The notes beneath the pieces were generated by a model. The model was given only the letters and a program-made list of their open reading frames with translations. It did no database searches and was not told the DNA's origin. Of a DNA stretch of 12,577 bases, positions 1-7,708 are shown in pieces. This DNA is from Muribaculaceae bacterium (lineage in GTDB: Bacteria; Bacteroidota; Bacteroidia; Bacteroidales; Muribaculaceae). Position numbers and translations under genes: made by a program. Location of the stretch: NCBI GenBank assembly GCA_902836725.1, contig CADFRV010000049.1:1-12577 (forward strand), in the 5' to 3' direction. Positions within the stretch are counted from its first letter, which is position 1. Each line of letters starts with the position of its first letter.

Positions 1-2114
1 GGAAAAATGCCGATTACGACGACACCGCATGGCAGACACTGGACGTAAGCGGCACCTGGGACAGTCAGGGCATCCCCTCGGAAACAAACTTTGGATGGTA
101 CAGATTTCATGTACGCCCCACCAAAGCTATGCTCGACAATTCCGACCTGAAAGAATACATCGTATTCGATCTCGGGACGATCGATGATGTCGACGAGGCA
201 TATCTCAACGGCGTATTGATCGGAAAGACCGGAAACATGCCCGGCGACAAAGGCCAATACAGCGCCCTGTTCAATGTGCCGCGCAAATATATCGTAAAAG
301 CCAACGACAAAAACATCAAGTGGGATCAGGACAACGTGCTCGCTGTACGCTGTTACAGCGGAAACGCACCCGGCGGCATGTATGGCGGCCATGTGAACGT
401 CAGTGTACCCGACCGCATCGACGGTGGATCGATCACTTTCAGCCAGGAGAATTTCGACAGCATGCCTACATACACCGTTACGCTGAACGAAAGCTACCCT
501 TCTACACTTTCCGGCACACTGACCATTGACGTGACAGACATAGAGACAGGCAAACTGATCGACAGCACCACAAAAAAAGTCTCCGCCACAAAAAACAAAC
601 CGGCCAGACTTACATTCCCCTACGACAAAAAAGACTGCCTGCGGGTAAAAGCCACATTCACCGACAAAAAAAGCGGCGAACAGATCAAGGCGGCCTACAC
701 CCCCAAATACATCCTCACACCCAAGGCACCGGAAACACCGCGCTTCAACACTACTACAGTATACGGCGTACGTCCCGGCTCCCCGATCCACTTCCGGTTC
801 GGCGTATCAGGTCAGCGCCCCATGACGATCACCTCATCCGACCTTCCCGCAGGCCTCAGCCTGAATCCCGACAACGGAGCGTTAAGCGGCAAGCTTGACA
901 AACCGGGCGATTACACATTCACCGTCACTGCCAAAAATGACAAAGGAGTGGCCACACAGAAATTCACCGTAAAAGTCGGAAGCCGCATCGCACTCACACC
1001 CCCCATGGGATGGAACAGCTGGAACTGCTGGGGTCTGAGCGTATCGCAGGATAAAGTGATGTCAAGCGCGAAAGCCCTTCTTGACAAAGGTCTGGCCGAT
1101 TACGGATATGCCTATGTAAACATCGATGACGCATGGGAAGCACCCGCACGCAACGCCGACGGCACAATCGCTGTCAACGAAAAATTCCCCGACATGAAAG
1201 GACTCGGCGACTGGCTCCACAGCGAAGGACTGAAATTCGGCATCTACTCCTCCCCCGGCGATCTGACATGCGGCAACTATCTTGGCTCCCTTGACCATGA
1301 ACAGCAGGATGCCCAGACATACAACTCCTGGGGAATAGACTATCTCAAATACGACTGGTGCGGATACTGGCGCAAACATCAGAACGAAGCCGACAAAGAG
1401 ACCCTCGCATCATACATCCGCCCATACCTCCTCATGGAAGGATTCCTCCGCGAACAGCCACGCGACATATTCTACAGCCTCTGCCAGTACGGCATGCAGG
1501 ACGTATGGAAATGGGGCGAATGCGTCGACGCCAATTCATGGCGCACCACAGGCGATATCGTCGATACATGGGAGTCACTCTACGACATAGGATTCGTACA
1601 GCAGGCCGATCTCTATCCCTATTCACGCCCGGGAGCCTGGAACGACCCCGACATGCTCATCGTAGGAAAAGTAGGATGGAGCGACAACCTCAGGGATTCA
1701 CGCCTCACACCCGACGAACAGTACACCCACATCACACTGTGGACCCTACTCGCAGCCAACATGCTCATCGGATGCGATCTCGCACAGCTCGACGATTTCA
1801 CTATCAATCTCCTCTGCAACAACGAAGTCAACGCCATCAACCAGGACACCCTCGGCAAACAGGCCAAACGCGATATCGTCGACGGCGATATACAGATCTG
1901 GAGCCGTCCCCTCAGCGACGGAAGCCGTGCCATAGGCATCTTCAATGTCGGCACAGACGAGCAGACCGTAGATTTCAACAAATACAAGAAAGCGCTCGGA
2001 ATAGGAAACGTCAAAAACATACGCGATCTCTGGCGTCAGAAAGACCTTTCAACTACCGACACCAGTTACCTCGTCGCCCCCCACGGAGTAAAATATATCA
2101 AGGTGACAGAATAA
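1..2114 (+). CDS. GH27 alpha-galactosidase-type glycoside hydrolase with N-terminal beta-sandwich domains (5' end missing)
   Basis: The frame is open from base 3 to the TAA at 2112-2114; the start and any signal peptide lie outside the window, and 703 residues are visible. Residues about 1-140 resemble the jelly-roll sugar-binding domain of GH2 enzymes and sialate esterases (WQTLDVSGTWD, GWYRFHVRP, VDEAYLNGVLIG). About 142-240 is a second beta-rich segment. About 250-328 resembles a putative-Ig (He_PIG) domain (DLPAGLSLNPDNGALSG). The GH27 barrel starts near residue 330 with MGWNSWNCWG. By family knowledge Asp451 in YLKYDW is the nucleophile and Asp518 in SWRTTGDI the acid/base; RPGAWNDPDML is also present. 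A C-terminal beta domain follows (about 615-703). The family usually releases terminal alpha-galactose from oligosaccharides or plant polysaccharides; some members act on beta-L-arabinopyranosides, so substrate is uncertain. Export to the periplasm or surface is inferred from the domain make-up. All catalytic motifs are intact. Confidence 0.9.
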   Translation, partial: KNADYDDTAWQTLDVSGTWDSQGIPSETNFGWYRFHVRPTKAMLDNSDLKEYIVFDLGTIDDVDEAYLNGVLIGKTGNMPGDKGQYSALFNVPRKYIVKANDKNIKWDQDNVLAVRCYSGNAPGGMYGGHVNVSVPDRIDGGSITFSQENFDSMPTYTVTLNESYPSTLSGTLTIDVTDIETGKLIDSTTKKVSATKNKPARLTFPYDKKDCLRVKATFTDKKSGEQIKAAYTPKYILTPKAPETPRFNTTTVYGVRPGSPIHFRFGVSGQRPMTITSSDLPAGLSLNPDNGALSGKLDKPGDYTFTVTAKNDKGVATQKFTVKVGSRIALTPPMGWNSWNCWGLSVSQDKVMSSAKALLDKGLADYGYAYVNIDDAWEAPARNADGTIAVNEKFPDMKGLGDWLHSEGLKFGIYSSPGDLTCGNYLGSLDHEQQDAQTYNSWGIDYLKYDWCGYWRKHQNEADKETLASYIRPYLLMEGFLREQPRDIFYSLCQYGMQDVWKWGECVDANSWRTTGDIVDTWESLYDIGFVQQADLYPYSRPGAWNDPDMLIVGKVGWSDNLRDSRLTPDEQYTHITLWTLLAANMLIGCDLAQLDDFTINLLCNNEVNAINQDTLGKQAKRDIVDGDIQIWSRPLSDGSRAIGIFNVGTDEQTVDFNKYKKALGIGNVKNIRDLWRQKDLSTTDTSYLVAPHGVKYIKVTE

Positions 2115-2160
2115 CCTGCCATTCTTTGGAATATCACTCCACGGAATAACAGAAACAATA

Positions 2161-2212
2161 TCCCCTCCCACAGCCATGCGAAGAAACTGTCGGGAGGGGA
2201 CATTATATTTTA
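2161..2212. terminator. Hairpin terminator between convergent genes
   Basis: The arms are TCCCCTCCCACAG (2161-2173) and CTGTCGGGAGGGGA (2187-2200). They pair over 13 bp with one bulged C and enclose a 13-base loop. The forward side is followed by a T-rich stretch (CATTATATTTTA), the reverse side by ATATTGTTT. It lies 46 bases after the glycosidase stop and 30 bases past the folC stop, between two converging genes, so it probably ends transcription from both sides. The T tracts are imperfect. Confidence 0.7.
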
Positions 2213-2230
2213 TGGAACAGGGCAGAAATG

Positions 2231-3523
2231 CTATTTGCCGAGGCTCTTCAGCAGATCAGCCACTACAAAAGTGCTGCCCCCGATAAATATAGCCGCCGGA
2301 TCCAACGCTACAGCATTGTCATAGGCTTCCTTCACACCTGCCACAGCCCTGCCCGCAAGGCCGGCACACGCTGCAATCTCAGAAAGCCTGTCCGCAGGAA
2401 GCGCGCGCGGAATGTCCGCATTGGTATATATATATATGGCGTCCTCAGGCAATTTCGGGAAAATATGCGATGTATCCTTGTCATTCACAAATCCGAGCAC
2501 CACAACAAGAGGACGCGGCAACCGGCCAAGCTGTGGGGCAAGAAACTCCCATCCACCCTCATTATGCCCCGTATCACATATCGTCAGCGGTCTGTCGGCA
2601 ATCTTCATCCACCGGCCCATCAGACCGGTTGTGTCACATACATGCCTCATACCCTCGGCGACATCACAGTCCTTTATCTTCCACCCCAGAGACCTCAGTT
2701 CTTTCAGTGCGGCAAGCACCGTCAGTGAATTTTCCCTCTGGCAGTCACCTGTAAGCTGATACTCCAATGCCCCGAATTCCGTTCCATCCACCCTCAGCAT
2801 CCCGTCGGCGGAATAGCTGAAATCCGCATCTGGAAACATACCGCAAACCGACCTGGGAACCGCGCCGCACTTGTACGCGCACTCTTCCATAAACTTCCTG
2901 ATATTCTCCTTCGGCTCCCCTATCACCACCGGTATCCCGGGACGCATTATGCCTGCTTTCTCCCTGGCGATATCCTCAAGCGTGTTGCCGAGCTGCGCCA
3001 TGTGGTCAAATGAAATGTTGGTTATCACCGAAAGCTGAGGATCCACTATATTTGTGGAGTCAAGACGGCCTCCAAGTCCCACCTCTATGACAGCCACATC
3101 CACCTTGCAGCGGCTGAACCACTCGAAAGCCATCACCGTTGTAAGTTCGAAAAACGACGGGGCGAGCCTTTCCGACAGACCGGACTCCCTATAACCGTTG
3201 ACAAAACGAGCCACCTCGTCATGCGGAATCATCTCACCGTTAACCCTCATACGTTCGCGGAAATCCACAAGATGAGGCGATGTGTACAGTCCCACCTTAT
3301 ATCCCGCGGCCTGCAGCACAGCCGCAATCGTATGCGAAGTGGATCCTTTGCCGTTTGTGCCGGCCACATGCACCACAGGATAGTTCATATGCGGATTATC
3401 GAAAGCCACAGCCAGATCTGTCACCGTCTGAAGCCCCGGCTTATATGCCGCCGCGCCTATCGACTGGAACTGAGGCGTCTGCAGATACAGAAACTCCACA
3501 GCCTCGTCATATGTCATTCTCAT
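2231..3523 (-). CDS. folC: Bifunctional folylpolyglutamate synthase / dihydrofolate synthase
   Basis: This cytoplasmic Mur-ligase-family enzyme joins L-glutamate to dihydropteroate (making dihydrofolate) and extends the polyglutamate tail of folates using ATP. The 430-residue length is normal. Visible motifs are the ATP-binding loop GTNGKGST (residues 55-62), LYTSPHLVDFRER (79-91), VIEVGLGGRLDSTNIV (145-160), ITNISFDHMAQLG (167-179) with the REKAGI motif after it, and DTGHNEGGW (317-325), the C-terminal-domain motif in the form I associate with Bacteroidales. Whether it performs both activities or only one cannot be told from sequence alone. Two possible ATG codons lie two codons apart (MRM); the first is preceded by AGGGGAACGG. 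It is the last gene of the glmS-chr-chr-folC cluster, 16 bases after the second transporter gene, and ends in TAG near the 2161-2200 hairpin. Confidence 0.95.
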   Translation of the reverse strand: MRMTYDEAVEFLYLQTPQFQSIGAAAYKPGLQTVTDLAVAFDNPHMNYPVVHVAGTNGKGSTSHTIAAVLQAAGYKVGLYTSPHLVDFRERMRVNGEMIPHDEVARFVNGYRESGLSERLAPSFFELTTVMAFEWFSRCKVDVAVIEVGLGGRLDSTNIVDPQLSVITNISFDHMAQLGNTLEDIAREKAGIMRPGIPVVIGEPKENIRKFMEECAYKCGAVPRSVCGMFPDADFSYSADGMLRVDGTEFGALEYQLTGDCQRENSLTVLAALKELRSLGWKIKDCDVAEGMRHVCDTTGLMGRWMKIADRPLTICDTGHNEGGWEFLAPQLGRLPRPLVVVLGFVNDKDTSHIFPKLPEDAIYIYTNADIPRALPADRLSEIAACAGLAGRAVAGVKEAYDNAVALDPAAIFIGGSTFVVADLLKSLGK

Positions 3524-3539
3524 AATTTCCGTTCCCCTT

Positions 3540-4106
3540 TCAATAATATATTATAAAACCGGCCAGTCCCGAAAGTATTATCACAAGTATCGGATGGATC
3601 TTTGTAAAAAGCACCGTGGCCAGTGCGGCACACGCTATCACCACCGAAATAACTACCTCCCGAGTTTCGTTGCCGAAATTGGCCTCGTTCATCAGCAGCA
3701 GAGCAGCCGACGCGATAAGCCCTATAACCACCGGCCGCAGCCCCATGAAGATACCCCTCACCACCACACTCTCCTTATGTTTCTTTATAAAATGGCTCGT
3801 ATACGCCACCAGCAGAAACGACGGAAGCACCACCACAAACGTACATATCAGCGACCCGAGCAATCCCCATAAAGGATTGTCGTAACCCGCATGCAGCGGG
3901 GCCGCATAACCGATATAAGTGGCAGAGTTTATCCCGATGGGACCGGGAGTCATCTGCGAGATGGCCACGATATCCGTAAACATCTTCTCGGTGATCCATC
4001 CCGGACCCACAATCTCGCGTTCTATCAGGGAAAGCATCGCGTAACCGCCCCCGAAGCCGAACAGACCGATTTTCAGATAACTCCAGATAAGTCTAAGATA
4101 TATCAT
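3540..4106 (-). CDS. CHR (chromate transporter) family membrane protein, second of a pair
   Basis: A 188-residue, very hydrophobic protein of the short-chain CHR family (Pfam Chromate_transp). The N-terminal half carries the family signature FGFGGGYAMLSLIEREIV (residues 16-33) and the motif SQMTPGPIGIN (50-60). Several membrane segments follow (for example LICTFVVVLPSFLLVAY and GLIASAALLL). Short CHR proteins usually occur as adjacent gene pairs whose products work together; long CHR proteins are the fused form. In characterised members the substrate is chromate, exported from the cytoplasm, but many pairs in anaerobes have no tested substrate, so the real cargo here is unknown. The ATG at 4104-4106 lies 10 bases after the stop of the partner gene, and its TGA is 16 bases before folC. 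Confidence 0.88.
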   Translation of the reverse strand: MIYLRLIWSYLKIGLFGFGGGYAMLSLIEREIVGPGWITEKMFTDIVAISQMTPGPIGINSATYIGYAAPLHAGYDNPLWGLLGSLICTFVVVLPSFLLVAYTSHFIKKHKESVVVRGIFMGLRPVVIGLIASAALLLMNEANFGNETREVVISVVIACAALATVLFTKIHPILVIILSGLAGFIIYY

Positions 4107-4116
4107 AATAAACGTG

Positions 4117-4758
4117 TTATTTCAGGGGATCGGGATCTTTGCCCCCTTCCCCGCCATCACTGCCGTTCTCCTCACGCTCTATCTGGGCGTCGGTCAGCAG
4201 ACGCTCCTGGCGTTTGAGCCATAGATAACCTGCGGCCCCTCCGATCACTATGAACATAATCGGATTTGACACATATGGTATACCCGACCAAATGAGAAGC
4301 GCCACTACCACCGGAATCCATACCGTCTTCCACCCTATATGCGATGCTTTCGCAGTCGTTATTACAGGAGCGATAATCAGAGCTACCACCGCCGGACGTA
4401 TCCCGCGGAAGATGGAGCTGACTACATGGTTGTTCTGAATCAGGTCGGGGGTCAGGAACACCGCAATGGCGAGTATGATCAGGAAACATGGCATAATCGT
4501 GCCGAGAGCAGCCGCTATGCTCCCCTTCATGCCGCGCAGATGGTCGCCTACAGCCACAGAAATGTTCACAGCCAGAATACCTGGCAGCGACTGTGCCACC
4601 GCAAGCAGGTCAAGGAACTCTTCGCGCTTTATCCACTTCCGGTTATCGACAACCTCACGCTCTATCAGGGATATCATAGCCCAGCCGCCCCCGAAAGTAA
4701 ATGCGCCTATACGCATGAAAGAGGAGAACAGCTGGGCATATAGATTACCGTTTTTCAT
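4117..4758 (-). CDS. CHR (chromate transporter) family membrane protein, first of a pair
   Basis: A 213-residue homologue of the downstream gene and its probable partner in the membrane. It shows FTFGGGWAMISLIEREVV (residues 20-37), then AQSLPGILAVNISVAVG, where the partner has the TPGP form; the two subunits therefore differ at the second signature. Membrane segments include IMPCFLIILAIAVFL and IMFIVIGGAAGYLWL. The tail is charged and acidic and ends DGGEGGKDPDPLK. I chose the ATG at 4756-4758; a TTG nine bases upstream (4765-4767) is also in frame, but the A-rich sequence just before the ATG is typical for Bacteroidota. It begins 22 bases after the glmS stop, so it should be co-transcribed with glmS. 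Substrate unknown; chromate export is only the family name. Confidence 0.87.
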   Translation of the reverse strand: MKNGNLYAQLFSSFMRIGAFTFGGGWAMISLIEREVVDNRKWIKREEFLDLLAVAQSLPGILAVNISVAVGDHLRGMKGSIAAALGTIMPCFLIILAIAVFLTPDLIQNNHVVSSIFRGIRPAVVALIIAPVITTAKASHIGWKTVWIPVVVALLIWSGIPYVSNPIMFIVIGGAAGYLWLKRQERLLTDAQIEREENGSDGGEGGKDPDPLK

Positions 4759-4780
4759 TTTCTGCAACGGAGCTTGCTTA

Positions 4781-6618
4781 TTATTCCACAGTTACAGACT
4801 TGGCAAGGTTTCGGGGCATATCCACATTGCACCCTTTCTTGATGGCGATGTGGTAGGCCAGAAGCTGCAGAGGCACCGAGACTATCACAGGCGACACACA
4901 CTCGGGTACCTCCGGAATCTCCAGCACATGGTCGGCGATCTCCTTGATAGTAGTGTCACCTTTGGTCACCACAGCGATCACGGAGCCGCCGCGGGCCTTC
5001 ACCTGCTGTATGTTGGATATGATCTTCTCATGCATCTCGTCGTCGGGAGCTATCACCACAGTGGGCAGTTCATGGTCAATCAGCGCTATAGGGCCGTGCT
5101 TCATCTCTGCCGCAGGATATCCTTCTGCGTGTATATAGCTTATCTCCTTGAGCTTAAGCGCTCCCTCGAGCGCACTCGGGTAGTTGTATCCTCGTCCGAG
5201 ATAAAGGAAATTATGCACATATGTGTATATGCCCGAGAGCTTCTCTATGCTGTCATTGAGCTTGAGCGTCTGCTTTATAAGCGACGGAAGGGCGCGGATG
5301 GCATCGGCGATCTCCTGGCGTGTTTCTTTCGAAATTGTATTCTTGAGAGTGCCTATTGCCAGAGCTAGCATCGTAAGCACGGTTACCTGCCCGGTAAATG
5401 CCTTTGTGGATGCCACGCCAATCTCCGGACCGACATGAATGTAGGTGCCCGAATCGGTAGCGCGGGCTATGGACGAACCGACAACGTTGCATATGCCATA
5501 TACAAACGCGCCGCACTTGCGCGCCATCTGTATGGCGGCCAGGGTGTCGGCGGTCTCGCCAGATTGGGAGATCGCGATCACTATATCGTTCGGCGTCAGC
5601 ACCGGATTGCTGTAACGGAACTCACTCGCATACTCCACCTCCACCGGGATACGGGCTATCTCCTGGAGGAGACGCTTGCCTATAAGACCGGCGTGCCATG
5701 ACGTGCCGCACGCCACAATCACGATCCTGTGGGCATTGATGAAACGATCCTGATGCTCTGTCACACCCGACAGAAGCACCTCATCACCCGACGACGCCAC
5801 ACGGCCGCGGATACAATCCTGAATGGTACGTGGCTGCTCGAAAATCTCCTTAAGCATGAAATGCGGGTATCCACCCTTTTCAAGCTGCGATACCGACATG
5901 CGCAGTGTCTTTATGTCTATCGCGGCAGGCACATTGTCGGAGTCCACAATCTGGAGAGGCTCGTTACGGCGGATAATGGCTATCTCGTCATCATTCAGAT
6001 ATACCACCTTGTCGGTAAATTCTATGATCGGGGTGGCGTCGGAAGCCAGGAATGTCTCCCCCTCCCCTATGCCGATCACCAGCGGAGAACTTTTGCGCGC
6101 CCCGATCATGGTGTCCGGCTCATTCGTATCGATCACAGCTATGGCATAAGCTCCTACCACCTCTTTCAGTGCGCCGCGCACAGCGTCGAGCAGCGAGCAC
6201 TGGTTTTTATCTTTTATATATTCTATAAGCTGCACGAGAACCTCTGTATCGGTCTCGCTTTTGAAAGTACATCCTTCCAGTTCCAGAGCCTCTTTAAGCA
6301 CATGGTAATTCTCGATAGTACCGTTATGCACCAGGGCGATATTGCCGCTGTGGCTCACATGGGGATGGGCGTTTATATCATTCGGTTCGCCGTGGGTGGC
6401 CCAGCGTGTATGGGCTATACCGATAGCACATCTTTCTCGCTGCAGAAACGCTCAAGATCGGCGACTTTGCCACGGGTCTTATAGACATTCAGTTTATTGT
6501 TGGGAGCCATCAGCGCCACCCCGGATGAATCGTAACCGCGATACTCCAGACGGTGAAGACCCTTTATTAAAATCTCATAGGCAGGTTTATCGCCTAAATA
6601 ACCAACAATTCCACACAT
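4781..6618 (-). pseudogene. glmS: glmS, glutamine-fructose-6-phosphate aminotransferase, broken by a frameshift
   Basis: GlmS makes glucosamine-6-phosphate from fructose-6-phosphate and glutamine, the entry to peptidoglycan and lipid A amino sugars. Part one (6618 to 6415) begins MCGIVGYLGD with nucleophile Cys2 and continues to EKDV (residues 61-64), then hits TAG at 6415-6417. Part two is open from GIAHTRWATHGEP (first codon 6419-6421, shifted by one frame) to the normal C-terminus PRNLAKSVTVE. It carries both sugar-isomerase (SIS) domains: CGTSWHAG, SQSGETADT, GPEIGVASTKAFTG, LGRGYNYPSALEGALKLKEISY and EMKHGPIALID. The two parts add up to about 610 residues, against about 614 recalled for Bacteroides GlmS. 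A GTG at 6356-6358 could start an isomerase-containing protein without an intact glutaminase. No second lesion is seen, so this may be a sequencing or assembly error in a functional gene. The family and frameshift calls are firm; loss of function is not. Confidence 0.85.
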
Positions 6619-6714
6619 AATATGTACCTATTTTTGATGAATCTAAATGCTGATTGAAGTAAGATTTCAGATACAGCTGTTTACGCAATACCTGTTGATA
6701 CCAACAAAAGATAC

Positions 6715-6743
6715 TTCCGGCAACAGACATTCTGTCACCGGAA
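6715..6743 (-). promoter_or_regulatory. Stem-loop at the 5' end of the predicted glmS leader
   Basis: Read on the reverse strand, arm UUCCGGUGACAGA, loop AUG and arm UCUGUUGCCGGAA give a continuous 13-bp stem. Two of the pairs are adjacent U-G and G-U wobbles. On the forward strand the same positions would be CA opposite CA mismatches, so the structure favours an RNA made in the glmS direction. It starts about 10 bases after the predicted transcription start and is followed by GUAUCUUUUGUU, a weak U-rich stretch. It could protect the 5' end, attenuate transcription or bind a regulator. Function is inference. Confidence 0.55.
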
Positions 6744-6759
6744 ATAGCTTTTCACGATG

Positions 6760-6793
6760 CAAAGTTAGTAATTCTACTCTTTTTACAATCAAA
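6760..6793 (-). promoter_or_regulatory. Bacteroidota-type promoter for glmS
   Basis: The reverse strand reads TAACTTTG at 6767-6760, an exact match to the Bacteroidota -7 element TAnnTTTG. Upstream is TTTG at 6793-6790 with a 22-base spacer, slightly longer than the usual 19-21; ATTG at 6789-6786 would give an 18-base spacer. Transcription would start near 6753, leaving a leader of about 135 bases before the glmS ATG at 6618. As the next gaps are only 10-22 bases, this promoter probably also serves the two chr genes and folC. Confidence 0.65.
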
Positions 6794-6891
6794 AAGGAAA
6801 TATTTTCTTCATCAGAGCCGGAAAGTTTTTTTCGTGTCTTCCACAGACGCAGTTTGCATATCGGCTTTACTTTCCTGTTTTTCAAATGCTT

Positions 6892-7692
6892 TTATTTTAC
6901 ATTCCCATCCGCCGGCTTGCATATCCCGTTCGGCACTTTCGTCAGCCCCGACTTGCTCGCACGTTCCATCATGGCTATATTGCGCGCGTCGTTCTCTTTG
7001 GAATTCTCCTTATGATACAGATGGTATTCGATGCCTCCGAACTTCACGAAACCCTTTTTCTTCCCCGAATTTATCAGTCTGTAGGACAACTCCGAGTCTT
7101 CTCTTCCCCATCCCCGGATATCTTCGTTGTAACCGTTCACATCCAGGAGATCTTTCCTCCAGAAAGCCATATTGCATCCGCGCACATAGCCTCCGTCCCC
7201 GCTTTTATATCTTCTCATCATGCGCATAAGCCACGGCATATGCCTGCATTTTCCACTCTTCCGCTCAGGGGCATCCTCGGGAAGTTCCACAATTTTCCTT
7301 GTGAGCATCTTTTCCGTAGTTGCGGGGGAAAGCAGCACACGGCTTCCTGAATAGAACCAGCCTTCACGCGCCATAGCCACATGATCAGCTATAAACGACG
7401 GATGAAGCACTATATCCCCGTCGATCTGGATTATATAATCCCCATCGGCCGCAGCGATGGCGCGGTTTCTTATCGCCCCGAGCCTGAACCCCTCGTCGGG
7501 ATGCCATATATGATGCAACGGCACAAAAGACTCCGCCGCCATCTCCTCCACCAGCATGCGGGTATCTTCACCCGACCCGTCATCGGCCACCAATATCTCG
7601 TCAGGAAGCCTCCTCTGGTTCATCACACTTTTCAGTGTAAGATAGAGAAACTCCGGATTGTTATATGTGGCCACTATCAGCGAGACTTTCAT
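6892..7692 (-). CDS. Family 2 glycosyltransferase with a galactosyltransferase-type C-terminal part
   Basis: A 266-residue GT-A fold enzyme expected to move a sugar from a nucleotide-sugar donor onto a glycan acceptor on the cytoplasmic side of the membrane. It opens MKVSLIVATYNNPEFL. ADDGS lies at residues 36-40, the metal-binding DGD at 91-93, and GCNMAFWRKDLL with GWGREDSEL (194-202) matches the C-terminal region shared with beta-galactosyl- and chondroitin-synthase-like enzymes (Glyco_transf_7C). No membrane segment is visible. I chose the ATG at 7690-7692 because AAAGGAAA sits directly before it and it follows the upstream stop by 16 bases; a start 20 codons earlier would overlap that gene and add an untypical extension. 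Donor and acceptor cannot be read from the sequence. It is paired with the upstream glycosyltransferase. Confidence 0.87.
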   Translation of the reverse strand: MKVSLIVATYNNPEFLYLTLKSVMNQRRLPDEILVADDGSGEDTRMLVEEMAAESFVPLHHIWHPDEGFRLGAIRNRAIAAADGDYIIQIDGDIVLHPSFIADHVAMAREGWFYSGSRVLLSPATTEKMLTRKIVELPEDAPERKSGKCRHMPWLMRMMRRYKSGDGGYVRGCNMAFWRKDLLDVNGYNEDIRGWGREDSELSYRLINSGKKKGFVKFGGIEYHLYHKENSKENDARNIAMMERASKSGLTKVPNGICKPADGNVK

Positions 7693-7708
7693 TTTCCTTT
7701 GTAAATCA

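Noticed and set aside
1358..2149. Long forward open frame (263 codons) inside the GH27 gene in another frame
   Set aside because: Its product is arginine- and histidine-rich with no domain, and it overlaps clear GH27 catalytic motifs; it is a by-product of codon use.
4466..5368. Long forward open frame opposite the first CHR gene and glmS
   Set aside because: It is antisense to well-conserved SIS-domain and CHR sequence and its translation shows no recognisable motif.
6415..6432. Programmed -1 ribosomal frameshift producing full-length GlmS
   Set aside because: No slippery heptamer (X XXY YYZ) lies at the junction, and the joined product would be two residues short in a conserved region; deletion or sequence error is simpler.
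5729..6484. Forward open frame of 251 codons opposite glmS
   Set aside because: It is antisense to conserved glmS sequence, its product has low-quality composition and it has no start signals.
6619..6753. glmS ribozyme in the glmS leader
   Set aside because: I could not see the conserved core or the cleavage site next to a leader of this length, and the ribozyme is known mainly from Firmicutes.
6667..6885. Reverse open frame of 72 codons between the glycosyltransferase and glmS
   Set aside because: It runs through the predicted glmS promoter and leader hairpin, and its product is basic with no motif or ribosome binding site.
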